DNA of 64,000 nt from the NCBI GenBank assembly GCA_937883755.1, contig CAKZYA010000046.1:1-64000 (forward strand), read 5' to 3'. Made by a program: the position numbers and the translations under genes. This DNA comes from an uncultured Flammeovirgaceae bacterium. GTDB lineage: Bacteria; Bacteroidota; Bacteroidia; Cytophagales; Cyclobacteriaceae. Below the pieces are notes generated by a model. The model worked only from the letters and a program-made list of their open reading frames with translations, did no database searches and had not been told where the DNA came from. Shown one piece after another: positions 9,521-17,867 of this stretch (position 1 is the stretch's first letter; every line of letters starts with the position of its first letter).

Positions 9521-10618
9521 CTAAACATCTAATACGTGAGATATCGTATTCAAAAAACGATCTACTCGATATGTCTGATCATATTTTCGCCTGCCTACCT
9601 CACCAAATCTTTTGCGTACTGGAATCTTTTCTATTAATTCTGCTAGCGCATTGCTTGTTGCTTCCGGATCTTTAATGGGCACTAAAAGGCCGGTTTCTTT
9701 ATGATCTACAATACTGGCAATTCCTCGCCACTCAGTTGCTACTACTGGTAACTCAAACATCATGGCCTCTACCACCACATTGCCAAAAGACTCGCATTCA
9801 TAGTAAGAAGGGAAGCAAAAAATATCAGCCTCCCTAAAATATTTCCACTTTTCCTCTCCAGTTTTTATACCTACTAAGGAGACAATATCCATCAAATTAT
9901 GCTGTCGACAATAATTTATTACCTGCTCTTCAAATTCTAAAGAGTTAAACCCACCTACTAAGTTTACTCTGATCGAGAGCTTTCTTTCTTTTAGTAGCTT
10001 AGTCGCTTCTAGTAGTACCATCACTCCTTTAGTCTCCTGTATAATACCTACATACAGAATAGTGACGCACTCTTTTTGAGGTCGATGAATAGGTAGATAT
10101 TCTTGGGCTGCATCTTCTAGCCCGTTAGGCACTACCATGGTTTTCTTCGCCTCAAAATATCCTCCGTCATCAGGATTTAACTCGGATAAATGAATAGCTA
10201 ATTCAGGCCTACAATACACGTATTTGGCCAGTTGTTTAAGAGGAAATGGCTGGCGGTCAACTACTCCCGAAACCCCTGCTGCCCGAAAATGCAGAATTGT
10301 TTTTTTGAAAATGAGACGAAGAAAAAAAAGAATAAATATGTCACGGGCTACTGGCGTAAAATTGAATCCCCCGGGCATATAATAAAGTATGTTAATTTGA
10401 TAACGATACTTGTAATAGAATGCTTTAGCTACTATTTCAATCATATGCAATAGCTTACTAATAGCAAAGGTGCCTACCGATGATAAGGACTTAGAAAAGG
10501 CCATACGGACATGGTAGATCTTAATATTATCAAACCTTGCGTTGACCAATCGCTCGGTCATCATAGCTTGCCCATAGTAGGGGGGAGGAGTAATCCCGAC
10601 TACTAGTATCTTTTTCAT
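9521..10618 (-). CDS. GT4-family glycosyltransferase
   Basis: This 365-residue GT-B glycosyltransferase begins with a Rossmann strand and glycine-rich loop (KKILVVGITPPPYYGQAMMT). The donor half has VTILYVGIIQETKGVMVLLEA and the E-x7-E region in ECESFGNVVVEAMMFELPVV. It is the fifth gene of the - arm counting from the priming transferase. It should extend the repeat unit; the sugar is unknown. The gap to the next gene is 92 bases. Confidence 0.88.
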   Translation of the reverse strand: MKKILVVGITPPPYYGQAMMTERLVNARFDNIKIYHVRMAFSKSLSSVGTFAISKLLHMIEIVAKAFYYKYRYQINILYYMPGGFNFTPVARDIFILFFLRLIFKKTILHFRAAGVSGVVDRQPFPLKQLAKYVYCRPELAIHLSELNPDDGGYFEAKKTMVVPNGLEDAAQEYLPIHRPQKECVTILYVGIIQETKGVMVLLEATKLLKERKLSIRVNLVGGFNSLEFEEQVINYCRQHNLMDIVSLVGIKTGEEKWKYFREADIFCFPSYYECESFGNVVVEAMMFELPVVATEWRGIASIVDHKETGLLVPIKDPEATSNALAELIEKIPVRKRFGEVGRRKYDQTYRVDRFLNTISHVLDV

Positions 10619-10696
10619 GTAGACTATTAATTATCAAGAAAGTCCTATCAATGATCTATTTTGCTAGAAAAGCGGGTACCGCTATTCAGCAGTGGA

Positions 10697-11962
10697 TTAT
10701 TTAGTGGTAGAAGATATTATTTCCTTTGCACGCTCAATAGAATAAGAAGAAGCGGCAGATTGCATCTCACGATAAATTTGCAACATTTCAAGAGCTTTCT
10801 GTTGCCAAGTATGCCGTTTCGCAAACTGGTAAGCATTCTCTCTCATATTCTCATATTCATTTGGATGTTCGTACATGTAGTTGATAGTTTCCCCTACCAC
10901 CTGTTTACCCTTAGGTATCAGTTTAAATCCCATTTTATTAGGGAGGAACTGGTTAGCCCCATGTATATCTAGCGTGATGATAGGAAGTCCGAAGCTTGTC
11001 GCTTCCAATAGTTGACCGCCAAAGGCACTCCGTAGCGGGGTATAAAGCAGCGCGTGATGATTAGCGTATTGTTCTTTAAGCTGCGTATAGGATTGATATC
11101 CTACAAATCGAACTTGCCGTGATAATCCCAAACGTCGGACTCGCCAGCGATAATAAGACAGTAGTGGTCCACTTCCTACTACAGTGAGATAAACACGGTC
11201 ATTATCTGCTTTTCTCAGCCCATCTAACACTAATCCTAGTCCCTTTTTAGATATCAACTTTCCCACCCACAAAAAATTAAGCCTATCTTTTGTAAAAGAA
11301 GGTTGATTGCTAACTTGGGGTCTAAGCTCTTGAATTCCCATATCTAAGAAGTACCGAATATCCTTAGCCCCGTACCTTTTAGCCCAATTAAATGTTTCTC
11401 TATTAGTCACTAGCACCACAGAAGCTTTTTGCAGGCATTGCCGTGTATTTTTAACTCTATGCAACAGTAAGTATTCAGCTATGCTCCGGCATGACTCCCT
11501 AAACCAACCAAAGCCTATGTATCTCTTGAGCAAAATTGGTATTTTCTCTCCACCTCCTATTGGTCCGAAGATGAATGGTACGCCTAGCTTCCACATATGA
11601 GAACCTAACTGAATAGACCCATAAGAGACATGGTGAACTACATCAAACTTAATCTGATGCTGCATTGTAGCAGCGTGGCGATACGCCTGGTATTGCCAGA
11701 CCAGATAGTGGAGATACAGAAAGGGGTAGGGCATTTTCTCACAAAGAAATTCCAGCCACCGCCAAACTTTAACGAAAACAAACTCTACATTATCAATCGA
11801 CTGCTTTTTAGTAAAACCAATAATAGCTTCTCGATGGCGCAGACTAGTGAAACAGCAGACTTTTAACCCCTGACGAGCCAAGCTTGCTGCCCAATTCCAC
11901 CCTATTCCAGGTTCGCTACCACGATTGGGGGCACAGGCATACGCTGAAAGAAGGATGTGCAT
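10697..11962 (-). CDS. GT4-family glycosyltransferase
   Basis: This 421-residue protein opens with HILLSAYACAPNRGSEPGIG, the N-terminal signature of a GT4 subfamily common in exopolysaccharide loci. The second domain starts near LNFLWVGKLISKKGLGLVL. The usual EGFG stretch is replaced by RSAFGGQLLEATSFGLPIIT, so the first glutamate of the E-x7-E motif is not obvious. It is probably active but that residue deserves checking. It is spaced 67 bases from the upstream epimerase gene. Confidence 0.85.
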   Translation of the reverse strand: MHILLSAYACAPNRGSEPGIGWNWAASLARQGLKVCCFTSLRHREAIIGFTKKQSIDNVEFVFVKVWRWLEFLCEKMPYPFLYLHYLVWQYQAYRHAATMQHQIKFDVVHHVSYGSIQLGSHMWKLGVPFIFGPIGGGEKIPILLKRYIGFGWFRESCRSIAEYLLLHRVKNTRQCLQKASVVLVTNRETFNWAKRYGAKDIRYFLDMGIQELRPQVSNQPSFTKDRLNFLWVGKLISKKGLGLVLDGLRKADNDRVYLTVVGSGPLLSYYRWRVRRLGLSRQVRFVGYQSYTQLKEQYANHHALLYTPLRSAFGGQLLEATSFGLPIITLDIHGANQFLPNKMGFKLIPKGKQVVGETINYMYEHPNEYENMRENAYQFAKRHTWQQKALEMLQIYREMQSAASSYSIERAKEIISSTTK

Positions 11963-12029
11963 AGCTAAAGCGTATTAATAAAATAACGTAATATACGCAT
12001 TAGCTAATTATCTCAAGATTTTTATGTAA

Positions 12030-13106
12030 TTAAATTGTCGTTGATGCAAAGGTTTTAGATTTCCGGTCGAGCCATGATTGGTAAATCTCCTCGAAGGTAG
12101 ATTGTAGATTCTTTGTAATATCCCAATTAGGATAGTGGTTCTTCATTTTAGATAAATCTGAGATATAACACATGTGGTCACCTTCTCGATTTTTATCTAC
12201 GTACTCAAAGTTCATTGGCTTCCCGGAAATACTCTCAATCAGACTAAATGCTTCCAGAATAGAAATAGAGTTATCTCTTCCACCACCTATATTATAAACT
12301 TCTGCCACACGAGGAGCCTTAATAAACTCATCAATAAAACGAGTAACATCGTACGAATGAATATTATCCCTCACCTGCTTGCCCTTGTATCCAAAAATAT
12401 TGTATTGCTTTTCTTCCAGGTTACACTTGATTAGATAGCTCAAGAACCCATGCAGTTCTACCCCTGAATGGTTAGGGCCAGTTAGGCAACCACCACGTAA
12501 ACAGCAGGTGGGTATATTAAAGTAGCGCCCATATTCCTGTACCATAATATCGGCCGCTACTTTTGAGGCTCCAAATAAAGAGTGCTTGGACTGATCAATA
12601 GTAAAATTTTCCTTAATGCCACTCTGATACTCAGCATCTGCATAATCCCATCGGGTATCATTTTCTACCAAGCGTAGGTTATTGGGAGCATCACCGTATA
12701 CTTTATTGGTAGAAAGATGAACAAACACCGCCTCTGGAAAGAACCGACGGGTAGACTCCAGTAGATTCAAGGTTCCTACTGCATTAGTATCGAAATCATC
12801 AAAGGGGCGGCTAGCGGCCAAATCATGACTGGGTTGAGCTGCGGTATGTACAACAGCTTCCGGTTTTATGCCTTCCATAAAAGCTAGAACATCCTTTCGG
12901 TTGCGAATATCTAACTCTACGTGTTTGAAGTTCATATAATTTTCTTTCAAACGTTCTTGGTTCCAACGAGTATCCCCACCTGTACCAAAAAAATCAGCTC
13001 GCATGTTGTTATCAACGCCCAGCACCTGCCAGCCATCTTCGCAAAATTTCTTGACCACTTCACTTCCTATGAGTCCACTGGACCCGGTTACTAACATTGT
13101 TTTCAT
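12030..13106 (-). CDS. NAD-dependent sugar-nucleotide epimerase, CDP-paratose 2-epimerase-like
   Basis: This 358-residue extended short-chain dehydrogenase has the NAD-binding motif TGSSGLIGS at the N-terminus. The segment [20 protein letters not shown] and the start of the following loop ([12 protein letters not shown]) resemble the CDP-paratose/CDP-tyvelose 2-epimerase group. The canonical YxxxK may have shifted, since the region after the Ser/Thr shows an insertion before [14 protein letters not shown]. No CDP-hexose dehydratase or other deoxysugar genes occur in the window, so the true substrate may be another nucleotide sugar. Its start is 2 bases downstream of the WecG-like gene's stop, so they are co-transcribed. 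Confidence 0.82.
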   Translation of the reverse strand: MKTMLVTGSSGLIGSEVVKKFCEDGWQVLGVDNNMRADFFGTGGDTRWNQERLKENYMNFKHVELDIRNRKDVLAFMEGIKPEAVVHTAAQPSHDLAASRPFDDFDTNAVGTLNLLESTRRFFPEAVFVHLSTNKVYGDAPNNLRLVENDTRWDYADAEYQSGIKENFTIDQSKHSLFGASKVAADIMVQEYGRYFNIPTCCLRGGCLTGPNHSGVELHGFLSYLIKCNLEEKQYNIFGYKGKQVRDNIHSYDVTRFIDEFIKAPRVAEVYNIGGGRDNSISILEAFSLIESISGKPMNFEYVDKNREGDHMCYISDLSKMKNHYPNWDITKNLQSTFEEIYQSWLDRKSKTFASTTI

Positions 13107-13108
13107 AG

Positions 13109-13897
13109 TTAATTTATTTTTACCTGCTGCAATGACGGTTTAAAAAGATGCTTGATGAATAAATAGATGAAGTATGAATTGGTAAGCAAATACCTTCGCC
13201 ATAATCGTTTAGGCTCCTTAGTTAAGCGATAGAGCCATTCCAATCCGTTGTTTTGCATCCAAGCCGGAGCTTGGCTTACATTTCCCGCGTGAAAATCGAA
13301 AGCGGCACCCACCGCCATCATTACGGCATTTACCTTTCCTAAGTGATTGGCTACCCAAATTTCTTGTCGGGGGCAGCCTCGACCCACTAGCACTATATTA
13401 GCTCCTGAAGCGTTAATCTTATCAATATCTTGCTGATCTTCTTCAGGAGTAGCTTCTCGAAAGCGATCTGGATGAACACCACAAATTTGCACTCCAGAGT
13501 ACTCAGTCTCTATAAAGCGAATTAGCTTGTTAAGGGTATCTTCTTGGCTTCCATATAAGTATACTTTCAGTTTTTCTCGAGAAGCTTTGGCTAACACATG
13601 CAAAGTAAGGGTAGGACCGTATACTCGATCTTTTAAATTAGCTCGGTAGAAATAGTTTAATGCCCACCGGATAGGTTGTCCATCCGGTACTACCATATCA
13701 ATTTGGTTAACTTTCTGGTTTAAATCTTTATTCCAAACAGATTCTACCAGACCATGCACTGCTAAAGCTGACAGACCATAGCTGTTGTTGATACGAGCAT
13801 GATCAATAAGAATATCCGATGCAGTTTCGTAATCAACTAAAGAGTAATTAACTGAAAATAGATTTCTCTTGGGTTGCGTAGCTATATCCGTAGGCAT
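13109..13897 (-). CDS. WecG/TagA/CpsF-family glycosyltransferase (GT26)
   Basis: This 262-residue protein has the GT26 signatures: [15 protein letters not shown] near residue 82, then [20 protein letters not shown], and the end [20 protein letters not shown]. The C-terminus has a basic, hydrophobic tail ([18 protein letters not shown]) that probably anchors it to the membrane. Members of this family add the second sugar to a polyprenyl-diphosphate-linked first sugar. That fits its place directly after the priming transferase gene (103 bases). Confidence 0.92.
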   Translation of the reverse strand: MPTDIATQPKRNLFSVNYSLVDYETASDILIDHARINNSYGLSALAVHGLVESVWNKDLNQKVNQIDMVVPDGQPIRWALNYFYRANLKDRVYGPTLTLHVLAKASREKLKVYLYGSQEDTLNKLIRFIETEYSGVQICGVHPDRFREATPEEDQQDIDKINASGANIVLVGRGCPRQEIWVANHLGKVNAVMMAVGAAFDFHAGNVSQAPAWMQNNGLEWLYRLTKEPKRLWRRYLLTNSYFIYLFIKHLFKPSLQQVKIN

Positions 13898-14000
13898 TTT
13901 CTAATAGTTTAGGTTTTTTGGTCGTTGTGTGGTTCACGCTGAAGTACTAGAGAAAAGTTAGCAAAGGTCTAAGTTAACCTGTACAGCGTACTTAGTGGAA

Positions 14001-15416
14001 TTAATACGCGTTCTCTTCTCCTTTCACCATATTATACATAGTAAGCCAAATGATTTTCAGGTCAAGCATCAAACTCCAGTTCTCCATATATTGTAAGTCA
14101 TATTCTACCCGTTTAGCCATCTGATACACCTCGCGGGTTTCACCTCTATAGCCATTAACCTGAGCATAGCCAGTTATACCAGGGGTCACCCAGTGTCGCA
14201 TAGAGTAGTCTTTAATTACCTTAGGATATTCTTCCAAGTGTACTATCAGGTTAGGTCGAGGCCCTACTACCGACATATCTCCTCGTAATACGTTGTAGAA
14301 TTGTGGTAACTCATCAAGACTGGTTTTCCGCAAAAAGGCTCCTACCCGAGTAATACGACTATCATTCTTAGTCGCTTGCTTTTGCCCTTCAGTATTTACT
14401 CGCATAGTACGAAACTTATAGCACCAGAATAGCTGATTGCTTCGTCCTGGCCGCAGTTGCCTAAACAAGATAGACCCTCGGGAATCAATCCGTATTGCCA
14501 GCGCAATTAGTGGAAATACAGTAACTGCTAACCCTAGTAGTACTAAAGATGAAAAAACAATATCAAACCCACGCTTGATCAGTACGTTGACCATCCGATA
14601 GAGTGGTATCCGGCGGCTGGAGATGACCGGAATACGGCTATCATCTAACAAATGGGTATCTAAACGCTTACGATAATCAATTCCATCTATATGGGGAATG
14701 ACTCCCAAAAAGATAAAATGCTCATCGGCAAATTGCTGCAAATCTTCAAAATAAGCGTACTGATTATCTAGAGCATAATAAATTTCCTTTACTTGATGAG
14801 TTTGGCAAAAGTTTTTGACCTTTTCTAAAGAACCCAGATAAGAAATATTGGGTGAAATCATCTCTGAGGGTTGCTGGTCAAAGTAACCTAGTAGTTGCTG
14901 AGAAAGAGAAGCATTCCGATCAAAGTAGAGCATAAGCTCTAATCCACGGGTCGTTCCTCCTACTACTATTGTATTACAACGATTTATTGTAAGATGTCGA
15001 AAATAACGATAAACCTGCAGTAGAATTAGCTTAACTACCACTACGCTTACTACAGTGACAACGTAGAGCAACATACCCTCTGAAAGTTTCTCGAAAGGCA
15101 ATTGGTAGCCTACCAATAGCAGCAATAGTATACTATATAAAACAGAAGCTACTGCTGATCTTAAAATGATTTTACGAGGTCTTCCCAGGTTTCCTATCTG
15201 ATAAACCCGAGCGAACAAAGCTGCTAAGGCCCAGCAAATAGCTAAAATCACACTTAAAAACCGAAACGACTCTGGCGAGAAATAATTAAACAGATGAGAG
15301 TGCGTATATAGTTGGCTGGATACTACTAAAATTACTAAGCCATCTAAAATAAGCAGCAAGAGCGGAATAGCAGTAGAATATTGGTAATGTCGCACCCGAC
15401 GCAAAAAATATTCCAT
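14001..15416 (-). CDS. Polyprenyl glycosylphosphotransferase (priming enzyme, WcaJ/WbaP type)
   Basis: This 471-residue inner-membrane protein would start repeat-unit assembly by moving a sugar-phosphate onto undecaprenyl phosphate. It has about four N-terminal helices, a CoA_binding_3-like central domain (around residues 145-250), then a fifth hydrophobic segment and the Bac_transf catalytic domain. Conserved parts are KRGFDIVFSSLVLLGL, FRQLRPGR, YKFRTM, KTSLDELPQFYNVLRGDMS and VVGPRPN. It is the first gene of the - arm, after a 466-base AT-rich leader, so the promoter for the arm is expected upstream. Confidence 0.94.
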   Translation of the reverse strand: MEYFLRRVRHYQYSTAIPLLLLILDGLVILVVSSQLYTHSHLFNYFSPESFRFLSVILAICWALAALFARVYQIGNLGRPRKIILRSAVASVLYSILLLLLVGYQLPFEKLSEGMLLYVVTVVSVVVVKLILLQVYRYFRHLTINRCNTIVVGGTTRGLELMLYFDRNASLSQQLLGYFDQQPSEMISPNISYLGSLEKVKNFCQTHQVKEIYYALDNQYAYFEDLQQFADEHFIFLGVIPHIDGIDYRKRLDTHLLDDSRIPVISSRRIPLYRMVNVLIKRGFDIVFSSLVLLGLAVTVFPLIALAIRIDSRGSILFRQLRPGRSNQLFWCYKFRTMRVNTEGQKQATKNDSRITRVGAFLRKTSLDELPQFYNVLRGDMSVVGPRPNLIVHLEEYPKVIKDYSMRHWVTPGITGYAQVNGYRGETREVYQMAKRVEYDLQYMENWSLMLDLKIIWLTMYNMVKGEENAY

Positions 15417-15882
15417 AGTTAGGTTAGTTAATATAACATACTACTAAATATGAAGTACGTCTTACCTTCTTGATAGAAATAGCCTTCAACTGTAAGACTA
15501 TTAAAAATTCTAATGTAGTGTTAGATAGCCTCAACTAAATTCTTCGGCACTTTTGAAGAAGGCTACTAAAAGTAGATAATACTTATTGATAAGCTTACTT
15601 ATGCCCTTAACTAAGTTCAAATATATAAAACAAATTCAATATTAGTAACATAATTACCTATTTATTAAAATATTTTATTATTATATCCAATAAATTGTAA
15701 ATATCTCTAAGTAATAAGCTGAAATACTCTATTATTTGAATTTTGCTATTTTTGCGATAGTACCACTTTTCATCATACGATAAGATGCTTTTAAATTGTT
15801 GTTTAAATAATAGAAAGCATTCACCTTATCACTTGTCCTCCCACCCTTTCAAGTAGTAGCAGTCATAATATTCTGTTTACTT
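15417..15882. other. Long AT-rich intergenic region upstream of the - strand polysaccharide arm
   Basis: No supported gene occurs in these 466 bases. The sequence is strongly AT-rich and separates the priming transferase (divergent to the left) from the unknown gene at 15883, which ends facing it. It should hold the promoter of the polysaccharide arm. One TAnnTTTG element is listed separately; no convincing terminator hairpin was seen. Confidence 0.5.
15618..15625 (-). promoter_or_regulatory. Candidate Bacteroidota -7 element (TATATTTG)
   Basis: On the - strand these bases read TATATTTG, which fits the Bacteroidota -7 consensus TAnnTTTG. The start of the priming transferase is about 200 bases downstream, so the 5' leader would be long. 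I could not find the matching -33 TTG at the usual spacing, so this is weak. Confidence 0.3.
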
Positions 15883-16674
15883 TCAAAGTATATTTCTCCT
15901 GACTATTTGTAATTCTCTTTCTAAATCAGCTATAAAATCTATATTGCCAGGGTTAGTAACCGACTTCTCAAATGAATACCACAGACCGTCACCAGGGTCT
16001 AAGTATTTGCCGGAATGGTGGGGCATTTTAGCCGATACTTGCTCAGAATTAAAGTCTAATTGATACAGTGTGCTTAGTAGAGGTTTAGCTTTAGTCCAAT
16101 CTAGTTTGTATTGGCGACTTTGCTTACCTCGCTGCTGGATGACCTCCAATGTGCGATGTAAAAATTGAGCAGTGATGATAAGTTGGGTTTGTTCATGATC
16201 AGAAGATTTTTCCAAATAGCGAATTCGCAACGGATACTCTTTTTTGGCGGCCTCGTATACTGCTTGGGTTAGCTCTTGCAACAGATATACCCAGTCATCT
16301 ATCTGGTCGGGCACACCCATTATTTTCTGTCCATCAACCAATTCGGCAGTAATTATAAGTCCGCTTACTAGTGACTCAGCATCTTTCTCTTCTGAAGATA
16401 GTTTAGTTTTCAACCAAGATTCCAGTATGGTAGTATACCATACTGAGGGTAAGTTACCTACCCAGCTAAAATTGTTGTTATCACTGAATCCTTCTTCCCA
16501 AATTTCTTCTTTACTCAAATCATCCCGATCAGTGTATTCCAAACTATACTGCGCCTGAAGCCCCGCTGTGTCGAATTTCAGGTCAAACGAATAACGATGG
16601 CTATAAGGCGGTGGTACCGAGAGAGTTTCAACATAAACCGTAAGTCGCTGAATGGCTGAGAAATCTGACATCAT
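15883..16674 (-). CDS. Conserved-looking hypothetical protein, function not recognised
   Basis: I do not recognise this 263-residue protein. It has no signal peptide, membrane helix or known catalytic motif. It is rich in acidic and aromatic residues, with segments such as SLEYTDRDDLSKEEIWEEGF and the end ADLERELQIVRRNIL. The start may be either of two adjacent ATGs. It lies 89 bases downstream of menE on the same strand, so it may be co-transcribed. Codon use looks like its neighbours. It might be a cytoplasmic regulatory or scaffold protein, but nothing in the sequence shows this. Confidence 0.65.
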   Translation of the reverse strand: MMSDFSAIQRLTVYVETLSVPPPYSHRYSFDLKFDTAGLQAQYSLEYTDRDDLSKEEIWEEGFSDNNNFSWVGNLPSVWYTTILESWLKTKLSSEEKDAESLVSGLIITAELVDGQKIMGVPDQIDDWVYLLQELTQAVYEAAKKEYPLRIRYLEKSSDHEQTQLIITAQFLHRTLEVIQQRGKQSRQYKLDWTKAKPLLSTLYQLDFNSEQVSAKMPHHSGKYLDPGDGLWYSFEKSVTNPGNIDFIADLERELQIVRRNIL

Positions 16675-16763
16675 CTAACAAAGATATCTAACTAGCTAAT
16701 TTTTCCCGGCATACAGACATAATTCGTCCAATCTATTATGGCTTTCTGGCTAGATAGCATGAT

Positions 16764-17867
16764 TTAACCTTGAAGCCACTGCTGGGTTTGGCTTCGCTGT
16801 ACTTTTCCCGTAGGAGTTTCAGCAAATTGAGGCAAGTAGTGAATGGACTTAGGTACCTGGTAGGGCGCAAGTTGTTGCTGGACTTCATCTAGAATTCTCT
16901 TTTCCTGGCTATTATCCAAAAGCAAGCGGCTCTCCAGAATTAGAATGACCCGCTCACCCAATTTCCTATCAGGTAATGAACTAACCAGAAACCTACCAGA
17001 GAAATTCGCTTGGCGTAGTATTGGCTCTAGCACCCTCTCTACCTCCTCAGGAAATACTTTTACTCCTCCGCTATTAATCACCGAATCATAGCGGCCTAAC
17101 CACCGAAACTGCCGGTCGCCTACTATCTCAACAAGATCATTTGTTACTACCCATGTATCACGAGTGACTTTACCCTTTATTTTCAGGCAATTCCGCTCAT
17201 CAATGGCTATCTGATTACCTGCCAATACTTGATAGAAATTTTGATGGTGGGGAGTAAGTTTTTTCAAAGCAATGTGCGAGACTGTTTCAGTCATACCGTA
17301 GGTACTGTATACCGGAATCGTTAGTTCATGAGTGATTTGTGTTTCCAAAGAATTACTTACAGGAGCACCACCAATGATGATTGCCTTCATCTGATTCAGT
17401 GCCGCTGCCTCTTTCTTATCCAGTAGTGTCTGTACCTGTAATGGTACCATTGCGGCAAACTTAGGTAAAAATGGTAAATAGAGTAGGGGATTGGATGCAG
17501 GGCGTACAATTACCAAATCCATATTTGCCAGTAAGCTTCGTACCACCATCATCTTCCCGCCAACATATCGGGCAGACAGGCAAAGTAAAGATGAGTTGGA
17601 TTCATCGAGTCCCAAAGCCTGAATAGTTGCTTGTGCACTGGCTACTATTTGGTCGCGATGAATGATGATTTTTTTGGGAGAACCTGTAGAACCCGAGGTA
17701 GCCTGCTCAAATGTAGTATCGCCCCGTAACCACTGCCAAGCGAATTTCAGTGCATCCGCTAAGCTTTCTTTAACTTCGTTGATATGAGGAATACTCTCTG
17801 CTTGGCTGATTTGCTCTAGTGTTTCACTACTAATCTGGTACTGATTTTCTAGATAAATTATACTCAT
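16764..17867 (-). CDS. menE: o-Succinylbenzoate-CoA ligase (MenE), AMP-binding family
   Basis: This 367-residue adenylate-forming enzyme has the phosphate-binding motif ATSGSTGSPKKIIIH (near residue 58), the STYGMTET motif, and GRYDSVINSGGVKVFPEEVE, with the late catalytic lysine in TPTGKVQRSQ. In the menaquinone pathway it activates o-succinylbenzoate with CoA. It is shorter than typical acyl-CoA ligases, as MenE proteins often are, but the rest of the men pathway is not in this window, so another small acyl-CoA ligase is possible. Its ATG overlaps the nuoL-like stop by one base (TGATG), so the two are translationally coupled. Confidence 0.8.
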   Translation of the reverse strand: MSIIYLENQYQISSETLEQISQAESIPHINEVKESLADALKFAWQWLRGDTTFEQATSGSTGSPKKIIIHRDQIVASAQATIQALGLDESNSSLLCLSARYVGGKMMVVRSLLANMDLVIVRPASNPLLYLPFLPKFAAMVPLQVQTLLDKKEAAALNQMKAIIIGGAPVSNSLETQITHELTIPVYSTYGMTETVSHIALKKLTPHHQNFYQVLAGNQIAIDERNCLKIKGKVTRDTWVVTNDLVEIVGDRQFRWLGRYDSVINSGGVKVFPEEVERVLEPILRQANFSGRFLVSSLPDRKLGERVILILESRLLLDNSQEKRILDEVQQQLAPYQVPKSIHYLPQFAETPTGKVQRSQTQQWLQG

